NCBI RefSeq assembly: GCF_029589435.1
Contig: NZ_JARRAG010000002.1
Location: 5,203,303 to 5,267,302, forward strand
DNA: 64,000 nt
Origin: Paludisphaera mucosa
Lineage (GTDB): Bacteria > Planctomycetota > Planctomycetia > Isosphaerales > Isosphaeraceae
Direction of reading: 5' to 3'
The position numbers and the translations under genes are program-made. The first letter of the stretch is position 1; each line of letters begins with the position of its first letter. Of the stretch, positions 10,594 through 18,493 are shown piece by piece. The notes beneath the pieces are model-generated. The model had not been told where the DNA came from, did no database searches, and was given only the letters and a program-made list of their open reading frames with translations.

Positions 10594-11316
10594 ATGTCCG
10601 CGACCGATCCGCTGGATTCGCCTCGATTCGGCGACGCTTACGAGGATTTCGATCCGGTCGCGCAGGCCAAGAAACCTGAAGAGGCCCCGTCGGGCGTCGG
10701 CAGGCCGTTCGCGACGATCATGACCAGCCCGAGGAGGACCTTTCGGCGCATCCTGGCGTCCGATCCGGCTTATCGGGTAGCCCCCCTGAGCATGCTGTCG
10801 GGGGTCGACAACGCCCTCGATCGGGCGGCCGGGAAGAACCTCGGGGATCGCATCTCGACCTCGGCGATCCTGGCGATGGCCGTCCTCCTCGGCCCGCTGG
10901 GGGGCGTGATCGGGGTGTACTTCCTGGGATGGCTGTTCTCGTGGTCCGGCCGTCGGCTCGGGGGGGCGGCCGACTCGCGGTCGGTCCGCGCCGCGATCGC
11001 CTGGGCCCAGGCCCCGATCGTCCTCGCGCTCCTGATCTGGGCCGTGCAACTCGCCGTCTTCGGCGGCGAGATGTTCACCAAGGAGACCCCGCGGTTGGAC
11101 GCCGACCGAGGCCTCCTGCTCCTCTACGCCGCGACCATGATCCTCGACCTCGTCCTGGGGGTCTGGATGTTCGTCCTGCTGCTGAAGTGCCTGGGCGAGG
11201 CCCACGGGTTCTCGGCCTGGAGGGCGTTGGGCGCGATCCTCCTGGGGGGCCTCGCCATGGCCTTGCCGATCCTCCTCCTGGTGTTCGGCCTGGCGGCCCT
11301 GACGCGCACGGGGTGA
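10594..11316 (+). CDS. YIP1-family-like membrane protein
   Basis: A 240-residue protein with a soluble N terminus (residues 1-40) that contains the typical ATIMTSPRRTFRRIL lead-in and then about five membrane helices (roughly 88-112, 128-150, 175-200, 212-235). The GGAADSRSVRAAIAWAQAP stretch between helices matches the pattern of bacterial YIP1/DUF1282-like proteins, in which a short polar loop precedes an Ala-Trp-rich segment. Function in bacteria is not established. Assignment is from pattern recognition and is moderate. Confidence 0.7.
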   Translation: MSATDPLDSPRFGDAYEDFDPVAQAKKPEEAPSGVGRPFATIMTSPRRTFRRILASDPAYRVAPLSMLSGVDNALDRAAGKNLGDRISTSAILAMAVLLGPLGGVIGVYFLGWLFSWSGRRLGGAADSRSVRAAIAWAQAPIVLALLIWAVQLAVFGGEMFTKETPRLDADRGLLLLYAATMILDLVLGVWMFVLLLKCLGEAHGFSAWRALGAILLGGLAMALPILLLVFGLAALTRTG

Positions 11317-11334
11317 CCGCGGGCGCCCGGGGCG

Positions 11335-12660
11335 TCAGCCGACGACGGCGGCGAGGGACTCGCGGGCGGCGGCGACGGTGTGGTCGACGTCGGCCTCGGT
11401 GTGGGCGGCGGAGACGAAGGCGGCCTCGAACTGGGAGCAGGGGAGGTAGACGCCGCGGGCGAGCATCTCCCAGAAGAAGCGGGCGAAGAGGGCCGTGTCG
11501 GACCGCTTGGCGTCCTCGTAGTCGTGCACCGGGCCGTCGTGGAAGAAGAGCGTCAGCATGCTGCCGACGCGCTGGACGACGTGCGGGACGCCGGCGTCGC
11601 GCGCCGCCTTCTCCAGGCCCTCGGCCAGCCGCGCGGAGAGGGCCTCCAGGCGGTCGTAGAGGCCGGGCTCGCGGAGCAGTTCGAGCGTGGCCAGGCCGGC
11701 GGCCATCGCCAGCGGGTTGCCCGAGAGCGTGCCGGCCTGGTAGATCGGGCCCGTCGGCGAGACCCGGTGCATGATCTCGCTCGACGCCCCGTAGGCCGCG
11801 GCGGGGAGGCCGCCGCCGATGATCTTGCCCAGCGCGGTGACGTCGGGCGTGACGCCGTACCGCTCCTGGGCGCCGCCGTAGGCGACCCGGAAGCCGGTCA
11901 TGACCTCGTCGAAGATCAGCAGCGTCTCGTGCTTCGCGGTCAGCTCGCGGAGCGTCTCCAGGTAGCCGGGCCGGGGCGGGACGAGCCCCATGTTGCCGGC
12001 GATCGGCTCCAGCAGGACGGCGGCGACCCGGCCGGGGTTGGCCTCGAGGATCCGCCGGACGGCCTCGGCGTCGTTGAACGGGCAGAGCAGGGTGTCGGCC
12101 GCCGCGCCCGCGGTGACGCCGGGGCTGTTGGGCGTGCCCAGCGTGGTCGCGGCCGAGCCGGCCTGGATCAGCAGGCAGTCGGCGTGGCCGTGGTAGCAGC
12201 CGGCCATCTTGACGATCTTGTCGCGCCCGGTGACGCCCCGCGCCACGCGGATGGCCGACATCGTCGCCTCGGTCCCCGACGACACGAACCGGGCCATGGC
12301 GATCGAGGGGACGGCCGCCGCGACGACCTCGGCGATCTCGGCCTCGCGCACCGTCGGCGCGCCGAAGCTGGAGCCCAGGACCAGCGCGTCGGACACGGCC
12401 GCGCGGACCCGGGGATGGGCGTGGCCGACGATCATCGGGCCCCACGAGCCGATGTAGTCGATGTATTTGTGGCCGTCGATGTCGTGGAGATACGCCCCCT
12501 CGGCGCGGGCCATGAAGGGGGGCTCGCCGCCGACCGCCCCGAAGGCCCGTGCGGGGCTGTTGACGCCGCCGGGGATCACCTTCGCGGCGCGGGCGAAGGC
12601 CTCGGAACTCTTCGGCAGCCGGTAGTCGGGCCGAGACAGGGCGGGCGTGGGCGCGGGCAT
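11335..12660 (-). CDS. hemL: Glutamate-1-semialdehyde 2,1-aminomutase
   Basis: PLP enzyme that turns glutamate-1-semialdehyde into 5-aminolevulinate in the C5 tetrapyrrole pathway. The 441-residue protein has the N-terminal PGGVNSPARAF signature, SSGTEATMSAIR, CYHGHADCLL, FDEVMTGFR, and the PLP Lys in LGKIIGGGLPAA (K279). The start at 12660 lies 5 bases after the hemB stop with AAGG at a good distance; an earlier ATG at 12684 would overlap hemB. hemL and hemB catalyse adjacent steps, which supports an operon. Confidence 0.97.
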   Translation of the reverse strand: MPAPTPALSRPDYRLPKSSEAFARAAKVIPGGVNSPARAFGAVGGEPPFMARAEGAYLHDIDGHKYIDYIGSWGPMIVGHAHPRVRAAVSDALVLGSSFGAPTVREAEIAEVVAAAVPSIAMARFVSSGTEATMSAIRVARGVTGRDKIVKMAGCYHGHADCLLIQAGSAATTLGTPNSPGVTAGAAADTLLCPFNDAEAVRRILEANPGRVAAVLLEPIAGNMGLVPPRPGYLETLRELTAKHETLLIFDEVMTGFRVAYGGAQERYGVTPDVTALGKIIGGGLPAAAYGASSEIMHRVSPTGPIYQAGTLSGNPLAMAAGLATLELLREPGLYDRLEALSARLAEGLEKAARDAGVPHVVQRVGSMLTLFFHDGPVHDYEDAKRSDTALFARFFWEMLARGVYLPCSQFEAAFVSAAHTEADVDHTVAAARESLAAVVG

Positions 12661-12665
12661 GGCGT

Positions 12666-13670
12666 TCAACCTTGCTGGAGCCATCGGGCGACGTCGGGGG
12701 CGTGGTACGTGAGGATCATGTCGATCCCCGCGCGCTTGAAGCCGGTGAGCGTCTCCAGGACGATCCGCCGCTCGTCGATCCAGCCGCGCTCGGCGGCGGC
12801 CTTGATCATGGCGTATTCGCCCGAGACGTTGTAGGCGGCCAGGGGGACGCGGAAGGCGTCCTTGAGCCGTCGCGCGATGTCGAGGTAGGCCATGGCCGGC
12901 TTGACCATGATGACGTCGGCCCCCTCGGCCAGGTCGATGGCCGCCTCGCGCACCGCCTCGTCGCCGTTGGCCGGGTCCATCTGGTAGCCGCGGCGGTCGC
13001 CGAAGCTCGGCGCGCTCTCGGCGGCGTCCCGGAACGGCCCGTAGTACGCGCTCGCGAACTTCGACGCGTACGACATGATCGGGATATGAGCAAAGCCCGA
13101 GCCGTCGAGCCCGGCGCGGAGGGCGCGGACCATGCCGTCCATCATGCCCGAGGGGGCGATGACGTCGGCCCCGGCCCGGCAGTGGCTCAGGGCCTGTTCG
13201 ACGAGCAGGGGGAGCGTCGCGTCGTTGTCGACGTCGATGCGGCCGGCCGTCTCGACGAGCGGGCCGCAGTGGCCGTGGTCGGTGTACTCGCAGAAGCAGA
13301 GGTCGGTGATCGTCAGCAGCTCGGGGGCCCGCTTCTTGATGAGGCCGATCGCCTGCTGGACGAGCCCGTCGTCCCGCAGCGCGGCCGAGCCGCGGGCGTC
13401 CTTGCGCTCGGGGATGCCGAACAGCATCACGCCGGGGATCTTCAGCTCGACGACCTGGTCGATCACCTCGCCCAGGCGGTCGAGCGACCACTGCCGCTGG
13501 CCGGGCATCGAGGCGATCTCGCGGCTCAGGTTGGAGCCGTGGTAGACGAACAGCGGGTAGATCAAATCGTCCCGGGTCAGGACGTTCTCGCGGACCAGGT
13601 CGCGGAGCCGCGGGTTGCCGCGCAGGCGGCGCGGGCGGTGGGTCGGATAGCCGGCGGCGGGATCGAACAT
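12666..13670 (-). CDS. hemB: Delta-aminolevulinic acid dehydratase (porphobilinogen synthase)
   Basis: Condenses two 5-aminolevulinate molecules to porphobilinogen. The 334-residue protein shows the zinc-type cysteine cluster CFCEYTDHGHCGP, the DVIAPSGMMDGM segment, the substrate Lys in SYASKFASAYYGPFRDA, and the Schiff-base Lys in VIMVKPAMAYLD (K257). The start is set at MFDPAAGYP, before the family core; a longer frame upstream has no homologous look and covers a repeat-rich spacer. It is the first gene of a hemB-hemL operon. Confidence 0.97.
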   Translation of the reverse strand: MFDPAAGYPTHRPRRLRGNPRLRDLVRENVLTRDDLIYPLFVYHGSNLSREIASMPGQRQWSLDRLGEVIDQVVELKIPGVMLFGIPERKDARGSAALRDDGLVQQAIGLIKKRAPELLTITDLCFCEYTDHGHCGPLVETAGRIDVDNDATLPLLVEQALSHCRAGADVIAPSGMMDGMVRALRAGLDGSGFAHIPIMSYASKFASAYYGPFRDAAESAPSFGDRRGYQMDPANGDEAVREAAIDLAEGADVIMVKPAMAYLDIARRLKDAFRVPLAAYNVSGEYAMIKAAAERGWIDERRIVLETLTGFKRAGIDMILTYHAPDVARWLQQG

Positions 13671-13796
13671 GGGGGGCGATCGACTCCCTGGGGATTCGAT
13701 TCCAATTATGGGGGAGGGTCGTCGCGCTTCGAGGGCGCGTTCGCGATCGGTCGGTTCCTTCGCGCTCCGACGACCCTCATCGGCCGCTGCGCGGCA

Positions 13797-13908
13797 CCTT
13801 CTCCCGGGGGGAGAAGGTCCGAAGGGCCGGATGAAAGGGCGACGGCTCATCAGCGCGTCTCCCCCTCATCCGGCCCTCCGGGCCACCTTCCCCCGCGAGG
13901 GGGGAAGG
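13797..13908. repeat. Inverted pair of REP-like hairpin elements
   Basis: Two related hairpins face each other. One is CCTTCTCCC-GGG-GGGAGAAGG at 13797-13817, followed by GGGCCGGATGA; the other is TCATCCGGCCC followed by CCTTCCCCC/GGGGGAAGG at 13886-13908. They lie between the end of the RNase E/G gene and the start of hemB. Copies of the same family occur at 57486-57633 and near 62986. They could terminate the RNase transcript. Confidence 0.75.
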
Positions 13909-13949
13909 CTTTGATGGTCCCGGAACAGGAATACAACGGAGGGCCGGGC

Positions 13950-16900
13950 TCAGTGGCCGCGGCGGTGGTGGTGGCTGGGGGCGGGGGCCGGGAAGAGCCG
14001 GATCTCGCCGTTGTTGGCGTCGTGGCACTCGATCTGGAGGTGCTCGCCGGCGACGCCTTCCTTGAAGTTGATCAGCACGGACATGCCGGACTCTTCCTCG
14101 ATCCGGGCGATCGACTTCCGCTTGCGGTTGTTGAGGTAGGTGGCCACGCTCGGGCAGACCGTGACCTGGATCCGCCGCACGTCCTCGCGGTGCGAGGCCA
14201 GGGCGATGATCCGCATGACGTCGATCGCCATGCTCTCGGCCGACTTGACGACGCCGGCGCCGCCGCAGTTCGGGCAGTCCTCGTAGACCGACCGCTTGAG
14301 GCTGGGCCGGATCCGCTGGCGGGTCATCTCGATGAGCCCGAAGGCGCTCATGCGGAGGACCTTGGTGCGGGCCCGGTCGCGCTTGATGGCGTCGCGGAGG
14401 GCGCGCTCGACGCCCCGGCGGTGCCGCTCCTCGCGCATGTCGATGAAGTCGTTGACGATCACGCCGCCGAGGTCGCGGAGCCTCAGCTGGCGGGCGATCT
14501 CCTTGGCGGCCCGGAGGTTCATCTCGTAGGCCGTCCGCTCGGCGTCGTCCTCGACCCGGAAGTTGCCCGAGTTGACGTCGATCGCCACCAGGGCCTCGGT
14601 CTGGTCGATGACGATCGAGCCCCCTTCCGGCAGCGGCACGTGCCGGCGCTGGATCTTGGCGATCTCGTCCTCGATGCCGTACTTGTGGAACAGGGGGATC
14701 TTCTCGTCGTAGAGCTTGACCCGGTTGGCGAACCGGGGCATGACCACGCGGAGGAACTCCTGGGCGCGCTCGAAGGCGGCCGGCTCGTCGATCCAGATGG
14801 TGTCGATCTCGGACGTGAACACGTCCCGGATGGTCCGGGTGATCATGTCCGATTCCTGGTAGATCGGCGCCGGGCCCCGGGTCTTCTTGATGCGGCGGAG
14901 GATGACCTTCCAGAGCCGCAGCAGGTAGGCGAGGTCGCGGGCCAGCTCGCGCTTGGAGCGCTCCAGGCCGGCGGTGCGGACGATGAAGCCGAGCCCCTTG
15001 GGCGGGTTCAGCTCGTGCATGATCTCGCGGAGCTTCCGGCGCTGGCCCTCGTCGACGATCTTGCGGGAGACGCCGACGCGGTTGAGCCCGGGCATGAGCA
15101 CGAGGTAGCGGCCGGGGATGCTGATGTAGGTCGAGAGCGTGGGCCCCTTGGTGCCGATGCTCTCCTTGATGACCTGGACCAGGACCTCGTCGCCGCGGCG
15201 GAAGATCTCCTGGATCGGCGGCTTGACCTGGCCTCGGCCGCGGGCGGCGCGGCCCCCCTTGTCGTCGCCGCGGCGGGGCCGGGCCTCGATGGGCCCGCGC
15301 AGGCCCATCTCGCGCTCCAGCTCCTCGATCTCCTCGATCTCCTTGCGGATCTCCTGCTCCAGCTCGGGGTCGATCTCCTCGTCGACGGCGGGCCGGACGG
15401 GCTCGTCGTGGAGGTCGTCGCCCTCGCCCAGCAGGTCGTCGAACTCCTCGTCGACGTCGTCGGCGAGGTGGTCGGGGACGCCGCGGCCGAAGGCCGGGGC
15501 GGGCTCGCGGAACGGCGCGACCTCGTCGAGGTCGCCCTCGAGCAGGTCGTCGGCCTCGACGTCGGCGTCGGCGTCGGCGTCGGCGTCGGAGGACGCGGGG
15601 CCCCCGAGCGACTCCGGACGCTCGCGGTCGCGGCGGCGGCCGCGGCGACGACGGCGGCGGCGGCCGTCGGGACGGGTCGAGGACGGGGCCTCGCCTTCGG
15701 CGTCGGACTCGCCCTCGGTCTCGGCCTCCAGGTCTTCGTCGACGCCCGCGCCGAAGCCGCGCAGCTCGTCGTCCTCGACGGGCTCGAACTCGCGGCCGCC
15801 GGGGGCCGGGCGGTCGCCGAAGTCGTAGTCGGACGACCGCAGCCGCTCGCGGCGGGGGACGTAGCCGGGCTCGCCGGCCCGGTCGTGGGCCCGGGGCCGC
15901 GGCGACCGCTCGCGGTCGACGGAGTTCAGACGTGTGCCCTTCCGATCTCGCGCCCGGGCTCCGACGCCGACGCCCCGCCCGAGGCCCCTCGGCGGCCGGC
16001 GCCGGCGCCGGCCGCGGCCGCCGAGGGGCCTCGGGCGGGACGTCGGCGTCGAAGCCCGGGCGCGACCGCCGGGGGGCCTCGGGCATGGCGCCGAACTCGG
16101 CGGCCGGCCGCGAGCGCCGGGGCTCGGGGGGCGTGACGGGCGTCGGCGGGGTCACGGGCGTGATCTCGCGCGGCCGGTCGGGCTCGGGGCGGTCGCCGCC
16201 CCGCGAGCGGATGGCGGCGCGGCCGCCGCGGCGGCGCGGGGGCTCCTCGGAGCCGAAGCTCGGGAATTCCTCGACCGGGGCCTCGGGCTCGTCCAGCTCG
16301 GGGGGCCCGAACGACGCCTCCTCGGCGGGCGCGGCGGGGCGGGGCGGCCGGCCTCCGCGGCCTCGGCCGCGACGCGGCTCGCGGTCGCGGCGGGCCGACG
16401 CGGAAGGGCCGGACTCGGGCTCGACGTCGGCCTCGGGATCGGGCCCGCGGTCGCGGGCGGCCGGGGGCTCGTAGTCGCCGAAGAGGGAGCCGGGACGGCC
16501 CCGATCGTCGCGGCCGAAGCCGAATTCGGACTCGGGTTCGGGCTCGCGGCCGGCCGGGGGCGGCGGCGTCTCGCGGCGGCGGGCGGTGCGGCTGGGGGGC
16601 AGGTCGGGGTCGAACGGCTCGGGCTCCTCGCGGCGGGGGGAACCCCAGCGCGACTCGGCCGGCTCGACCTCCTCGACGTCGCGCTCGCGCTCGACCGACT
16701 TGGACCACGAGGTCGGGCCGGCGTCGCGGCCGCGGGCGGGGCCGCGAGGCTCGTCGTCGAAGTCGGGCTCGCGGGGCGGCTCGGGGGCCGACGGCGGGGC
16801 CGGCGGCGGCGCGAGGGCCCGCTCGCGCTCGGCCTCGCGCTCGTCGACCAGCCCCTCGCCGAAGCGGCGGGGCGACTCGGAGCGGTCGCGGCGGCCCTTG

Positions 16901-17331
16901 ATCGAGAGGTCGGGCCGCTCGCGCTCGGGGCGGTCGCGGCGGCGGGGCTCGCGATCGCGCTCGGGGCGTTCGCGGCCGGCGTCGCGTTCGCGGCCCCGGG
17001 GCGCGGGCCCGGGGGCCGGGCCGGGGCCGGGCCCGGCGGCGGGGCCGGGGCCGATCGGGGGCTCGGGATCGTCGCCCTCGGTGCCGGGGCGGTCGTAATA
17101 CTGGGCCTCGACGTCGGAGACGTGGAGGAAGCCGTTGCGGCCGACCGAGAAGTCGACGAACGCGGCCTGGATGGCCGGCTCCAGGTTGACGATCTTGCCC
17201 TTGTAGATGTTGCCGGTGTAGCTCTCGTGGCTCGTGCGTTCGACGTAGAGCTCTTCCAGGACGCCGTTCTCGATGATGGCGATCCGGCACTCCTCCGGCT
17301 GGAGCACGTTGATCAGCATTTCTTTCTTCAT
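13950..17331 (-). CDS. Ribonuclease E/G with split S1 domain; frame broken by assembly artefact
   Basis: Endoribonuclease for RNA decay and rRNA maturation. The N-terminal frame from 17331 gives MLINVLQPEECRIAIIENG, NIYKGKIVNLEP, AFVDFSVGRNGFLHVSD and then about 600 codons of Pro/Arg/Glu-rich low complexity inside the S1 domain. The catalytic part is in another frame (about 15918 down to 13950): S1 resumes at FRRGDEVLVQVIKE, then the catalytic Asp pair in LVAIDVNSGNF and VIVNDFIDM, and the Zn-link CPNCGGAG. The frame changes exactly at an Illumina adapter at 15921-15948, so I infer an intact gene in the organism with missing or scrambled bases here. Essential-gene status in relatives supports this. 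Low-complexity coding runs such as the DADADAD stretch flank the break. Confidence 0.88.
15561..15589. repeat. Hexanucleotide tandem repeat inside RNase E/G
   Basis: Nearly five copies of GTCGGC, read on the minus strand as alternating Ala-Asp codons in the acidic part of the S1 insertion. Such a tract can change length in whole codon pairs without breaking the frame. Confidence 0.8.
15921..15948. other. Illumina adapter sequence left in the assembly
   Basis: The 28 bases match the 3' part of the Illumina index adapter (GGAGTTCAGACGTGTG followed by CTCTTCCGATCT) with a single T-to-C difference. Translations across it give the notorious contaminant peptides: DGVQTCALPIS on the plus strand, and SEGHTSEL and EIGRAHV on the minus strand. 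It is not genomic DNA of the organism. Confidence 0.95.
15948..16065. repeat. Imperfect inverted repeat abutting the adapter
   Basis: Two 59-base arms meet at 16006/16007 and match at all but four positions. Read on the plus strand, the left arm encodes RPGSDADAPPEAPRRP; the right arm read on the minus strand, which is the gene's sense strand, encodes RPGFDADVPPEAPRRP. The left arm is therefore probably another copy of the gene's own low-complexity repeat joined backwards during assembly or library preparation. Confidence 0.85.
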
Positions 17332-17486
17332 GCGCTGTCTTCCGGGTGATCGCGGTTAGCGGGGATTGTTTCGTTCGGTCGGACCTGGGCGGTCCGAGGG
17401 GCCTGGGCCGGGTCGGTCGAGCCGAGGGGGCCGTCGGGCCGGCCTCGGCGCTTCGCGGTTCGAGGTTTCCTCGCGGCGAAGCGGGT

Positions 17487-18134
17487 TCAACCGGCCAGCT
17501 CCACGTGGGTGCGCGTCAGGTAGGCGCCGTCGTCGAGGAGGTCGCGGACGCCGAGGCATTCGAGCACTTCCTCGGGGCGGACCGAACCGTCGGGGGACGC
17601 CTTCAAGCGGGCGCAAAAGGTTCCGTCTGCGGTCAGGCGGGCGTCGAGCAGGAGCGGGCGCATGTCGAATTCGACGTCGCGCTTCTTGTCCGGTCGACGC
17701 CGGGTCACGATGCGGCTTTCGCTCTGCAAGAGGCCTTCGAGGGCCGTCGCCAGGCCTTGCCGGCGGGCTTCGGGGATGGGGATCTCGTAATCGGCCCAGG
17801 CGGGCCGAGGGGGGCGTGCGGAAGGCTCCAGGGCCTCGGCCTCCAGCCAGTCGATCCCGGCGGGGGAGGCCGCGGCGAGGCGGCCCTTCAGCTCGTCGGG
17901 GTCCGTCGGCTCGGTCAGCTCGACGTCGACGACCTCGTTCAGGCCCGCGATCCCCAGGCCCATGGCGAGGGCGAAGGTGATCTTGGGCCGGGGCGAGAAC
18001 CCCTGGGTGGAGGCCACGGGGATCGACGCGCGGCGGATCATCCGCTCGAAACAGCGCATGACGTCGTGATGGCTGGTCAGGCGGAGGTCGCCGCGCTTGG
18101 CGAACCGGAGGCGGACCTTGACGGCTTGGGTCAT
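17487..18134 (-). CDS. TIGR03936/DUF2344 family protein
   Basis: A 215-residue protein of the family usually annotated as radical-SAM-associated. It shows the family opening VRLRFAKRGDLRLTSHHD, the ERMIRRASIPVASTQGFSP segment, PKITFALAMGLGI and the acidic VVDVELTE strand. In many bacteria the partner is a TIGR03960 radical SAM protein, often beside or fused to it, and the pair often lies next to RNase E/G. Here the RNase gene is directly downstream on the same strand (155 bases), but no radical SAM gene is nearby. Biochemical function is not known to me. Confidence 0.88.
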   Translation of the reverse strand: MTQAVKVRLRFAKRGDLRLTSHHDVMRCFERMIRRASIPVASTQGFSPRPKITFALAMGLGIAGLNEVVDVELTEPTDPDELKGRLAAASPAGIDWLEAEALEPSARPPRPAWADYEIPIPEARRQGLATALEGLLQSESRIVTRRRPDKKRDVEFDMRPLLLDARLTADGTFCARLKASPDGSVRPEEVLECLGVRDLLDDGAYLTRTHVELAG

Positions 18135-18493
18135 GGGATGCGTGGCTTCGGTCGGCCGATCGATCGGCCGTTCCGCGTTCACGAGGCCTGGCGTCCCGGC
18201 TCGGTCCGGGTCCGCGGGCCGCGGTTCCTCACGCTCGACGGGTCGAGGCCCGGGTCGTCGGCCGTGGCGGGCCGGCCCGCCGGGCGCGGGGGGGTCGAAG
18301 GAGAGGGACGCGGCGCGTCTAAGTCGCGGGGGCGTCGTGAGGCGTCTCGGCTCGGCTGGGTTCGGCTCGATTCGGTTCGGGTTGCGGTGTACGGCGTCAG
18401 TGCTCCCGGCGGCGCCTTCGCCTCCGCCCTCGCGGGCGGGGGGGGCCGGGCGGGAGCCCGGGGGGACGATTCGGGGGCGCGGCGGTCGCGGCG
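18135..18493. other. Gene-free spacer between ptsI and the DUF2344 gene
   Basis: This 359-base stretch is G-rich, with tracts such as GGCTCGGCTGGGTTCGGCTCGATTCGGTTCGGGTTGCGG that look like an imperfect short GGTTCG-type repeat near 18340-18385. No gene, RNA or clear promoter is seen. The promoter of the DUF2344-RNase transcript probably lies here. Confidence 0.45.

Noticed and set aside
15561..15589. GTCGGC repeat as a CRISPR-like or regulatory array
   Set aside because: Six-base units without spacers inside a coding low-complexity tract (Ala-Asp).
12672..16136. A 1154-codon plus-strand frame spanning hemB and RNase E/G
   Set aside because: It is antisense to hemB and RNase E/G, has the composition of a GC-rich shadow frame, and contains adapter-derived residues (DGVQTCALPIS).
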